Shown piece by piece: positions 1 through 6,111 of a stretch of 16,741 nt of DNA; position 1 is the first letter of the stretch, and each line of letters opens with the position of its first letter. The notes beneath the pieces were generated by a model. It saw nothing but the letters and a program-made list of their open reading frames with translations, had not been told where the DNA came from and ran no database searches. The position numbers were made by a program, and so were the translations under genes. Origin of the DNA: GCA-020356105 sp041602815 (GTDB lineage: Bacteria > Pseudomonadota > Alphaproteobacteria > UBA8366 > JADFVY01); contig JBFIFO010000087.1 in the NCBI GenBank assembly GCA_041602815.1, forward strand, positions 1 to 16,741, in the 5' to 3' direction.

Positions 1-87
1 CGGCCCCGCGATCAGCAGAACCGACAGGCTCGCCGCCACGATCAGCGCAAAGCCCCGGATGCCCGAAACCCTCTCCCCGACAGACAT
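1..87 (-). CDS. N-terminal fragment of a secreted or membrane-anchored protein
   Basis: Only the first 29 codons lie in the window, and the gene continues past the left edge. The peptide begins MSVGERVSGIRGFALIVAAS: a short charged start, then a hydrophobic stretch (about residues 13-28), as in a signal peptide or single N-terminal membrane helix. The ATG is at 87-85 and is preceded by a GGGGA-type ribosome binding site with a 7-base spacer. A TATAAC box at 131-126 on the same strand would give a short leader. Codon use is GC-rich at third positions, like real genes here. The function cannot be told from this fragment. The start call is fairly good; the product is unknown. Confidence 0.5.
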   Translation of the reverse strand, partial: MSVGERVSGIRGFALIVAASLSVLLIAGP

Positions 88-378
88 AACACTATCCCCG
101 CACGTCGAAATTGACTGTTGCTTGCGTTATACTGATAAAGGGTAATACACTAAGGTGGAGCGAAACGTTACTCAACAATAAATAAATCGCATGTATTCCA
201 AATATATTTATAATTTAAATTAAATGCTTGCTCCGGCGCGACCTCGTTGGTTGTCGTGTTCGCGTCCTGTCCTCGGGACGACGGCGCACGCCGGCCAATG
301 CCCGCCTACCGGGCCAGTTGACGCGCGTGGTGTTCTCGCTTATGGCCTCGCTGAGGCTACCGGAGTCGTGACGCACCG
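88..378. other. Gene-free divergent intergenic region with AT-rich block
   Basis: This 291-bp stretch lies between the divergent genes at 87 (-) and 379 (+). The left part, about 100-225, is strikingly AT-rich for this genome. Bases 191-225 are almost entirely A/T and include TATAAT at 209-214 and the 10-bp palindrome AATTTAAATT at 212-221. Bases 226-378 return to normal GC content and contain no convincing short gene. The AT-rich part probably holds promoters and protein-binding sites; I can name no specific regulator. Confidence 0.5.
111..139 (+). promoter_or_regulatory. Candidate sigma70-type promoter reading toward the metallopeptidase gene
   Basis: TTGACT (111-116) is followed after exactly 17 bp by GATAAA (134-139), a good housekeeping-type match. 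Transcription would start near 146 and leave a leader of about 230 bases before the ATG at 379. That is long, so another promoter may sit closer, such as the TATAAT at 209-214, which lacks a clear -35. On the opposite strand TATAAC (131-126) overlaps this site and could serve the gene ending at 87. Confidence 0.4.
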
Positions 379-1506
379 ATGAAGACCTACCGCTGCCACT
401 GCGGCAACCGCCTCTATTTCGAGAACACCGTCTGCCTGCAGTGCGGTCGCGAGCTCGGATACCTGCCCGACAAGCGGCGGATCGCGGCTCTCGAGGCCGG
501 ACCCGACGACATATGGACACCGGTCGCCCCGGAGCACGGCGCCGAACCGTACCGGAAATGCCAGAACTACGATCCCGAGCAGGTCTGCAACTGGATGGTT
601 CCGGCCGCCGAACCCGACGCCTTCTGCCGTGCATGCCGCCTCAACCGAACCATTCCGGACCTCAGCCTGCCCGAGAACCGGCGCTTCTGGCTCCGTGTCG
701 AAAAGGCCAAACGACGCCTGATCTATACGCTGGATGCCCTCAACCTCCCTCTCGTCGGCAAGTCGGTCGACCCGGACGCGGGGCTGGCGTTCGAATTCCT
801 GCGCGACGAGACCCCTCCGTCGGACGAATTCTCCAACGATGCCGGCGATCAGCACCGGATCCTGACGGGACACCGGATGGGGATCATCACCATCAACATC
901 GAAGAAGCGGACCCGGGTGCCCGCGAGCGGATCCGCGAGGACATGAACGAGGGATACCGCACGCTGCTCGGCCATTTCAGGCACGAAATCGCGCATTACT
1001 ACTGGGACGTCCTGGTGCGCGACACGCCATGGGCGGACCGCTTCCGGGACCTGTTCGGCGACGAACGCGCGGATTACGACGAGGCGCTTGCCGAATATTA
1101 CCGCGATGGCCCGCCCGATGACTGGCCGTCAGAGCATATCAGCGCCTATGCCGCCGCCCATCCATGGGAGGACTGGGCCGAAACCTGGGCGCATTACCTG
1201 CACATGGCCGATACGCTGGAAACCGCAGAGGACATGGGCCTGTCGATCCGCGGCCGCGCCATCGATGACATGATCGCGCGCGGCGCCGGCTGGCGCGAAC
1301 CGACACTCACCGACTGGCACGCGCTGACGGCGGCGTTGAACGCGCTCAACCGCAGCATGGGCCTGCCGGACGCCTACCCCTTCGCGATTTCGGCGATCGT
1401 CGCTGACAAGCTGGCCCTGGTCGGCGAGATCATCGCGTCTGCACCTCGCGCGGACCGGGCTCGTGCTCCCAGTCGAAACGGGGCAGCTCCGAGAGGGCGC
1501 GCCTGA
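379..1506 (+). CDS. Zinc-ribbon putative zinc metallopeptidase (Peptidase_Mx type)
   Basis: The 375-residue protein starts MKTYRCHCGN. The N-terminus carries a CxC...CxxC zinc-ribbon (Cys6, Cys8, Cys19, Cys22) and a second cysteine group (61, 70, 83, 86), as in zinc-ribbon_6 domains. The C-terminal two thirds contain HEIAH at residues 202-206, the HExxH zinc and catalytic motif. A later EDWAETWAHYLH segment (about 264-275) probably supplies the third zinc ligand. This two-domain layout matches the putative zinc-binding metallopeptidase family (PF10005 plus PF15887), which has no known substrate. No signal peptide is seen, so it is probably cytoplasmic. The ATG is kept because the zinc-ribbon begins directly after it; the ribosome site is weak. 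The last 77 bp overlap the end of the convergent Anbu gene. The family call is strong; a shared role with the adjacent peptide-ligase genes is an inference. Confidence 0.87.
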   Translation: MKTYRCHCGNRLYFENTVCLQCGRELGYLPDKRRIAALEAGPDDIWTPVAPEHGAEPYRKCQNYDPEQVCNWMVPAAEPDAFCRACRLNRTIPDLSLPENRRFWLRVEKAKRRLIYTLDALNLPLVGKSVDPDAGLAFEFLRDETPPSDEFSNDAGDQHRILTGHRMGIITINIEEADPGARERIREDMNEGYRTLLGHFRHEIAHYYWDVLVRDTPWADRFRDLFGDERADYDEALAEYYRDGPPDDWPSEHISAYAAAHPWEDWAETWAHYLHMADTLETAEDMGLSIRGRAIDDMIARGAGWREPTLTDWHALTAALNALNRSMGLPDAYPFAISAIVADKLALVGEIIASAPRADRARAPSRNGAAPRGRA

Positions 1507-2194
1507 GGCCCTGGCTCCAGCTTTCCTCCAGCTCCAGCAAAAGACGGGAATCGTAGTCGAGGATCATGTGATGCTCTATGGCAAAGCTGTCGCGCGGATA
1601 GACGGCGATCTCGACCGGCGGCCCCACCGAAATATTGCTGCGCATCGTCGACGAGATCGACATCAGCGCGCAGCGCATGGCGTCGCCCAGCGGCGTCTCC
1701 GGGGTGATGGCACGGTCGAGGATCGGCTTGCCGTACTTCGTTTCGCCGATCTGCAGGAACGGCGCCTTGGGCGACGCGGTGATGCAGTTGCCCTGCGGAT
1801 AGACCAGGTAGATATTGTGCGGCCGGCCGCGGATCTGGCCACCAAGGATAAAGCTGGCCTCCAGGCTGCCCTGGGCATCCTCGAAGGCTTCGGCGTGCTC
1901 GGCCTGGATCTGGCGACTGATGCGCCCGATGTAATGGGCGGCATCGAACAGATAATCGGCGGTGCGCAGGCTCTCTTCGGCATGGGGATTGTCGAGGTCG
2001 CGCTGGATGCGGCTCAGCACCGCCTGCGACGTCGCCAGGTTTCCCGCTGTCAGGATGACGAACAGCCGGTCGTCAGCGAGCGGGAAGCGGTGCATCTTGC
2101 TGTACACCGTCACGTTGTCGACACCGGCACTGGTACGCGAATCGCCAGCGAAGATCAGATGGTCCTTCAGCTGAATGGCAAGGCAGTAGGTCAC
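1430..2194 (-). CDS. Anbu-type proteasome homologue (COG3484 proteasome-type protease)
   Basis: The 254-residue protein belongs to the Anbu (ancestral beta-subunit) branch of self-compartmentalising N-terminal-nucleophile hydrolases. I chose GTG at 2194-2192, not an ATG at 2290. GTG is preceded by GGAGG with an 8-base spacer, and it gives MTYCLAIQL. After Met removal this exposes Thr1, the expected nucleophile. Counting from Thr1, Asp17 and Arg19 (in GDSRTSAG) and Lys32 (in YSKMH) fall where the family has its active-site residues. An upstream start would bury Thr1 behind 32 residues. Anbu proteins assemble into open helical rings rather than closed barrels; their substrate is unsettled. The gene is divergent from the ATP-grasp gene and convergent, with a 77-bp overlap, with the metallopeptidase gene. 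Identification is firm; the proposed role in degrading a peptide made by the neighbouring ligase is an inference. Confidence 0.92.
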   Translation of the reverse strand: MTYCLAIQLKDHLIFAGDSRTSAGVDNVTVYSKMHRFPLADDRLFVILTAGNLATSQAVLSRIQRDLDNPHAEESLRTADYLFDAAHYIGRISRQIQAEHAEAFEDAQGSLEASFILGGQIRGRPHNIYLVYPQGNCITASPKAPFLQIGETKYGKPILDRAITPETPLGDAMRCALMSISSTMRSNISVGPPVEIAVYPRDSFAIEHHMILDYDSRLLLELEESWSQGLRRALSELPRFDWEHEPGPREVQTR

Positions 2195-2253
2195 GCTGCG
2201 GTCCTCCGGCAGGCCGCGATATTCGGCAGCGTTGCCCGGTTGGAAACAGGAAT

Positions 2254-2281
2254 TTGAAAAACCAACGTATATCTGTAGAAT
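2254..2281 (+). promoter_or_regulatory. Candidate promoter of the ATP-grasp/alpha-E operon
   Basis: TTGAAA (2254-2259), a 16-bp spacer and TAGAAT (2276-2281) form a good sigma70-like match. A start near 2288 gives a leader of about 29 bases before ATG 2317. This also argues against starting translation at the in-frame TTG at 2254, which would lie inside the -35 box. Confidence 0.5.
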
Positions 2282-2294
2282 CGCACGCAATCAA
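2266..2294 (-). promoter_or_regulatory. Candidate Anbu promoter overlapping the divergent promoter
   Basis: On the minus strand TTGATT (2294-2289), a 17-bp spacer and TATACG (2271-2266) would start transcription near 2259, about 65 bases before the GTG of Anbu. The site overlaps the plus-strand promoter at 2254-2281, so the two directions probably exclude or co-regulate each other. Confidence 0.42.
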
Positions 2295-2316
2295 TGATCC
2301 CGACGGGCACAATGGC

Positions 2317-3777
2317 ATGACAATTCGCTGGCGTGAGTATCCGGCGACCGGTGTATACGACGAACTGGTCCGGCCGGGCGGGCGGCTTCGCGTTGCCGCG
2401 AAAACGCTGGGCGTGCGGCTCTCGAAGCTCAGCGACGAGGCCATCCGCCAGCGCAAGGCAGCGGCCGATCTGGCCATCCAGACGATGGGGATCACCTTTA
2501 CCGTCTATTCCCAGAAAGAGGGCGGCAGCATCGACCGGGCCTGGCCGTTCGACATCATCCCGCGGATCATCCCGAAAAGCGAATGGGAGCGTATCGAGGC
2601 GGGCCTGCGGCAGCGCGTCAAGGCGCTGAACCTCTTCATCGACGACATCTATCACAAGCAGCAGATCGTCAAGGACAAGGTCTTTCCCGCGGAAGTCCTG
2701 GCCAAGTCGCGCAACTTCCGGCCGCAATGCGTCGGCATCGACCCGCCGCTCGGCATCTGGGCGCATATCTGCGGCTCCGACCTGGTGCGCGACAAGGACG
2801 GCACGTTCTATGTCCTGGAGGACAATCTGCGCGTCCCCTCGGGCGTGTCCTACATGCTGGAGAACCGTCAGGTCATGAAGCGCGTGTTTCCCGGCCTGTT
2901 CGAGAACTACAGCATCCTGCCGGTCGACGATTACGCCTCGCAGCTGCTGGAGATGCTGGTCTCGGTCGCGCCGAAGACCGTGAAGCACCCCGAGGTCGTG
3001 GTGCTGACGCCCGGCATCTACAACTCCGCCTATTTCGAGCATGCGTATCTCGCCCAGCAGATGGGTGCGGAACTGGTCCAGGGCTCCGACCTGTTCGTCG
3101 ACAATAAGGACCGGGTGTACATGCGCACCGTGCGCGGGGCCGAGCGCGTCCATGTCATCTACCGGCGGATCGACGACTTGTTTCTCGATCCGGAAGCCTT
3201 CAATCCCGACTCGATGCTCGGCGTGCCCGGCCTGATGCGCGCCTGGAAGAAGGGCACGGTCACGCTGGTCAACGCGCCCGGAGCCGGCGTCGCCGACGAC
3301 AAGGTAGTCTATGCCTACGTGCCGCAGATGATCCGCTACTACCTGGATGAGGACGCCATCATTCCAAACGTGCCGACCTATCGCTGCATGGAGCCGGACG
3401 ACCGCGCCTACGTGCTGGCCAATCTCGACAAGCTGGTGGTCAAGCCCGCGAACGAATCCGGCGGCTACGGGATGCTGATCGGGCCGCATGCGAGCAAGAA
3501 GGAGCGCGCCGCTTTCGGCCGCAAGGTCAAGGCCGATCCGCGCGAATACATCGCCCAGCCGATGCTGAAACTGTCGACCGTGCCCACGCTGGTGGACAGC
3601 CACGCCGAGCCGCGCCACGTCGACCTGCGGCCCTTCATCCTGTCGGGCCGCGACGTGTCCGTCACCACCGGCGGACTGACCCGGGTCGCCCTGGTCAAGG
3701 GATCGACGGTGGTCAACTCGTCACAGGGCGGCGGCAGCAAGGACACCTGGATCGTCGACGACTCGGAAGATTCGTGA
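2317..3777 (+). CDS. Circularly permuted type 2 ATP-grasp protein (COG2308)
   Basis: This 486-residue member of the circularly permuted ATP-grasp family (CP_ATPgrasp_2) is predicted to be an ATP-dependent carboxylate-amine ligase forming peptide or amide bonds. Family hallmarks include YVLEDNLRVPSGVSYMLENR near 165-184, VIYRRIDDLF near 280-289, LVVKPANESGGYGM near 373-386 (nucleotide-binding lysine and glycine loop), RHVDLRPFIL near 433-442, and a C-terminal VNSSQGGGSKDTWI. I take ATG 2317, giving MTIRWREYPATGVYDEL, which resembles the usual family N-terminus and usual length. An in-frame TTG at 2254 would add 21 atypical residues and sits in a likely -35 box. The stop overlaps the start of the alpha-E gene by one base (TGATG), so translation is likely coupled. 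Substrates are unknown. The family call is strong. Confidence 0.93.
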   Translation: MTIRWREYPATGVYDELVRPGGRLRVAAKTLGVRLSKLSDEAIRQRKAAADLAIQTMGITFTVYSQKEGGSIDRAWPFDIIPRIIPKSEWERIEAGLRQRVKALNLFIDDIYHKQQIVKDKVFPAEVLAKSRNFRPQCVGIDPPLGIWAHICGSDLVRDKDGTFYVLEDNLRVPSGVSYMLENRQVMKRVFPGLFENYSILPVDDYASQLLEMLVSVAPKTVKHPEVVVLTPGIYNSAYFEHAYLAQQMGAELVQGSDLFVDNKDRVYMRTVRGAERVHVIYRRIDDLFLDPEAFNPDSMLGVPGLMRAWKKGTVTLVNAPGAGVADDKVVYAYVPQMIRYYLDEDAIIPNVPTYRCMEPDDRAYVLANLDKLVVKPANESGGYGMLIGPHASKKERAAFGRKVKADPREYIAQPMLKLSTVPTLVDSHAEPRHVDLRPFILSGRDVSVTTGGLTRVALVKGSTVVNSSQGGGSKDTWIVDDSEDS

Positions 3778-4715
3778 TGCTGTCCCGTGTTGCGGAAAAC
3801 CTGTACTGGCTGGCGCGCTATATCGAGCGGGCCGAGAACACCGCGCGCATGGTCGGGGTCAACGGACATCTGCAGCTCGACCTTCCGGCGCGGGCGCGCA
3901 CCGGCTGGGAGCCGCTGATCGCGATCACCGGAAGCGCGCCCCTGTTTCGCAAACTGTACAGGACGCCGAGCGATAAGAACGTGGTCGCCTTCCTGGTCAG
4001 CGACGAGCGCAACCCGGCGTCGATCATCGGCAGCCTGCGCAACGCCCGCGAAAACGCGCGCACCATGCGCGACATCATGCCGCGCGAGGCATGGGAACAG
4101 ATCAGCGGCCTGCACGCCAGTGCCGCGCGCCACATCCGCAAGGACGAGCTGCTGCCCGACCGCGACCAGTATCTGCGATCGATCGTGCACGGCGCACAGA
4201 CCATCACCGGCCTCCTCGCCGGCACCATGAGCCAGGATATCGCTTACGACTTCCTGCGCATGGGGCGCAACCTCGAGCGCGCCGAGATGACCAGCCGCAT
4301 CATCGATGTCCGCTCGGCGGACCTTCTGTCCGACCAGGGCGGCGGCCTGCGGCCGTTCGAGACGATCCAGTGGATGAGCGTGCTGAAATCCCTGTCCGGC
4401 TATCAGATGTACCGGCAGCACGTCGACCAGTCGGTGCGTCGCATCTACGTTCTCGAGTTCCTGCTGAAGGACGAGGACTTTCCCCGCGCGATCTTCCATT
4501 GCCTCGGCGAGATCGAGGCGTGCCTAGCACGGCTGCCGCGGAAGAAGAGGGCCGTCGACATCATCAGGCGGATGCGCAAGTCCGTGTCCGACGCCGATCT
4601 CGAGACCCTCGAGCAGCGCAATCTCAACCGCTTCATCGACGACTTCCAGATCATGCTGGGCAGTCTTCACGACTGCATCACGGAGACCTATTTCCGGGCC
4701 ACGGCGCCGGCCTGA
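3777..4715 (+). CDS. Alpha-E domain protein (COG2307), ATP-grasp partner
   Basis: This 312-residue, mainly helical protein begins MLSRVAENLYWLARYIERAE, the near-invariant opening of alpha-E domain proteins (PF04168). RNLERAEMTSRIIDVR in the middle repeats the helix signature. The family has no proven activity, but it is almost always encoded beside or fused to the circularly permuted ATP-grasp ligase and is presumed to work with it. I chose ATG 3777, whose A is the last base of the upstream TGA stop, over a GTG one codon earlier. GGAAGA at 3765-3770 is spaced 6 bases from it. No signal peptide or membrane segment is seen. A short inverted repeat begins at the stop codon. Confidence 0.93.
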   Translation: MLSRVAENLYWLARYIERAENTARMVGVNGHLQLDLPARARTGWEPLIAITGSAPLFRKLYRTPSDKNVVAFLVSDERNPASIIGSLRNARENARTMRDIMPREAWEQISGLHASAARHIRKDELLPDRDQYLRSIVHGAQTITGLLAGTMSQDIAYDFLRMGRNLERAEMTSRIIDVRSADLLSDQGGGLRPFETIQWMSVLKSLSGYQMYRQHVDQSVRRIYVLEFLLKDEDFPRAIFHCLGEIEACLARLPRKKRAVDIIRRMRKSVSDADLETLEQRNLNRFIDDFQIMLGSLHDCITETYFRATAPA

Positions 4716-4739
4716 AGGTGCGGTCACCCGCACGTCTTC
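4714..4739 (+). terminator. Weak hairpin after the alpha-E gene
   Basis: GTGCGG (4718-4723) and CCGCAC (4728-4733) pair around a TCAC loop. GAAG (4714-4717) and CTTC (4736-4739) can extend the stem past a 2-base bulge. There is no T-run, so complete termination is unlikely. It may attenuate read-through or stabilise the upstream message end. Confidence 0.28.
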
Positions 4740-4809
4740 CGTGGTGGCAAGGCACGAAACTTCCACCGCATTTACCGGGCAGCAACGGGTATTGGCGCAC
4801 AAATGGGGG

Positions 4810-5418
4810 ATGCTCGAGCGCCTGCCACGTCCGTTGCGCGTTGTCCTCGAATGGCAGCGCCGCCGCTTCTTTCGCGAGGAAGAGTGGCGGATCACCGGGC
4901 CGGCGGATCGCAAGGCCGCCGTCGCCGCTGTGGAGGAGGCCGCCGACGACGGGCTGCCGCTCCTCCTGACGCTGCCGAAATTCCGCTTCAACCGGCCGTT
5001 CGTCGGGCGCGTCCGCGACCGGCGGATCGCCCTGAAGCACCGCACGAGGCCGCTGATCTGGCCGATCGGTCCGGGCTCCTATTATTTCGCAGGCCAGATC
5101 GATGGCGCCGCCGGCGGTGTCGCCATCACCGGCCGGTACATCCTGCGCCCGACGCTCGCCGTCGTGTATTACGCCTATCTCTCGCTTGGCTTTGCGTTCC
5201 TGGGTGTTTCGCTCGTCGCCGCGCTCGGCGGTACCGCGGCCTGGGCAGCGCTCGACGGACGAAGCCCGGTGCTGCTGCTGTCGGGCCTGAGGATGCTCGG
5301 CGTGTCGTCGGCCTACCTTGCCCTCGGCTGGCTGCACATCACCGTGGAAAAATGGCTCGACAGGGGCAACCGGCGGGCCGTGCGGGAGCTGCTGGAGCGG
5401 GCAGCGGGAGTCGGCTGA
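4810..5418 (+). CDS. Unrecognised protein with two C-terminal membrane helices
   Basis: I do not recognise a family. With the ATG at 4810 the protein has 202 residues: a basic, Arg-rich N-terminus (MLERLPRPLRVVLEWQRRRF), a soluble part of about 115 residues, then hydrophobic segments near 116-140 and 153-174, and a short charged tail. It probably sits in the inner membrane with the N-terminal part in the cytoplasm. The frame is open back to a GTG at 4741, but codons before 4810 have lower third-position GC (about 15 of 23) and several codons rare here, so I favour 4810. Neither start has a good ribosome binding site. It lies just downstream of, and on the same strand as, ATP-grasp and alpha-E, so it could be a membrane partner of that system or an independent gene. 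The frame looks real; the function is unknown. Confidence 0.68.
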   Translation: MLERLPRPLRVVLEWQRRRFFREEEWRITGPADRKAAVAAVEEAADDGLPLLLTLPKFRFNRPFVGRVRDRRIALKHRTRPLIWPIGPGSYYFAGQIDGAAGGVAITGRYILRPTLAVVYYAYLSLGFAFLGVSLVAALGGTAAWAALDGRSPVLLLSGLRMLGVSSAYLALGWLHITVEKWLDRGNRRAVRELLERAAGVG

Positions 5419-5439
5419 CGAGACGACCGGCCGTCAGCC
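5413..5439. terminator. Convergent hairpin spanning both stop codons
   Basis: GGCTGACG (5413-5420) pairs perfectly with CGTCAGCC (5432-5439) around an 11-base loop. The left arm contains the TGA of the plus-strand membrane protein, and the right arm contains the TGA of the minus-strand methyltransferase. It lacks a clear T-run on either strand. A bidirectional termination or message-end role is plausible. Confidence 0.42.
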
Positions 5440-6111
5440 CCCCGTCTTTCGGAACACCAGCGAGAAGTTGTTGGCCGGCATCGGGACCGTCTGTTCCCAT
5501 TCGAGGCCCTGCGCGGCGGCGACCTCCGCCACCTCGCCCATGTCCCGTACGCCCCATTGCGGATTGCGCGTCCGCAGCGAGCGATCGAAGGCCTCGTTGC
5601 TCGGCGCGGTGTGGGCGCCGTCTCGCCGGTACGGCCCGTACAGATAAAGCCGGCCCGTTGTCTCGAGCAGCGCGCCCGTGCCCGCGATCAGACCGAGGCA
5701 GGCCGCCCACGGCGAAATATGGACCATGTTGATGCAGACGATCAGGTCATACGGCCCGCCGGCGCCGGCCGCCCAGTCCGGCCGGGTCACGTCGATGTCG
5801 AGCGGTCGCGCAAGGTTGGGATGGCCGCTGTGTTCGACCCAGGCGGCAATGCTGGCGCGCGCCTCCGCGCTGGGATCGCTTGGCTGCCAGTGCACGCCGG
5901 GGAAGGCGGCGGCGAAGGCGGCACAATGCTGCCCCGTGCCGCTGGCGATCTCCAGCGCGCGGCCGGTGCCGGGCACGATCGACTCCAGGACCGAGAGGAT
6001 CGGGGCCGTGTTGCGCTCCGCCGCCGCGGCGAACTGCTTGCGCTCGGTGCGCGTCGCCTCGCTCACGATCGCGCGATAGGGCGACGGCCCCTTTTCGTTG
6101 TCGCCGCTCAC
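5434..6111 (-). CDS. DUF938 family SAM-dependent methyltransferase
   Basis: The 225-residue protein shows the class I methyltransferase glycine motif EIASGTGQH at residues 54-62, followed by an acidic WQPSDP segment and YDLIVCINMVHISPW near 121-135. AAERNTAPIL at 30-39 and the YGPYRRDGAHTAPSNEAFD stretch are typical of DUF938 (PF06080). The substrate is unknown. I chose GTG 6111-6109, which overlaps the stop of the upstream ATPase gene as GTGA. There is no in-frame ATG nearby, and the longer reading frame is only the antisense shadow of the ATPase. The N-terminus before the family core is about 25 residues long. Translation is probably coupled to the ATPase gene. The family is clear; the exact start is moderately certain. 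Confidence 0.85.
   Translation of the reverse strand: MSGDNEKGPSPYRAIVSEATRTERKQFAAAAERNTAPILSVLESIVPGTGRALEIASGTGQHCAAFAAAFPGVHWQPSDPSAEARASIAAWVEHSGHPNLARPLDIDVTRPDWAAGAGGPYDLIVCINMVHISPWAACLGLIAGTGALLETTGRLYLYGPYRRDGAHTAPSNEAFDRSLRTRNPQWGVRDMGEVAEVAAAQGLEWEQTVPMPANNFSLVFRKTGG

Noticed and set aside
340..996. Minus-strand open frame opposite the metallopeptidase
   Set aside because: The plus-strand frame has zinc-ribbon cysteines and HEIAH; this one shows only Val/Asp/Arg-rich sequence.
2254..2316. TTG start for the ATP-grasp gene
   Set aside because: It would lie in a likely -35 box, has a ribosome site only about 3 bases away, and adds residues not typical of the family.
2191..3618. Long minus-strand open frame (475 codons) opposite the ATP-grasp gene
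   Set aside because: It is His/Asp/Arg/Val-rich without any family motif and is explained by the GC-biased third positions of the recognised plus-strand gene.
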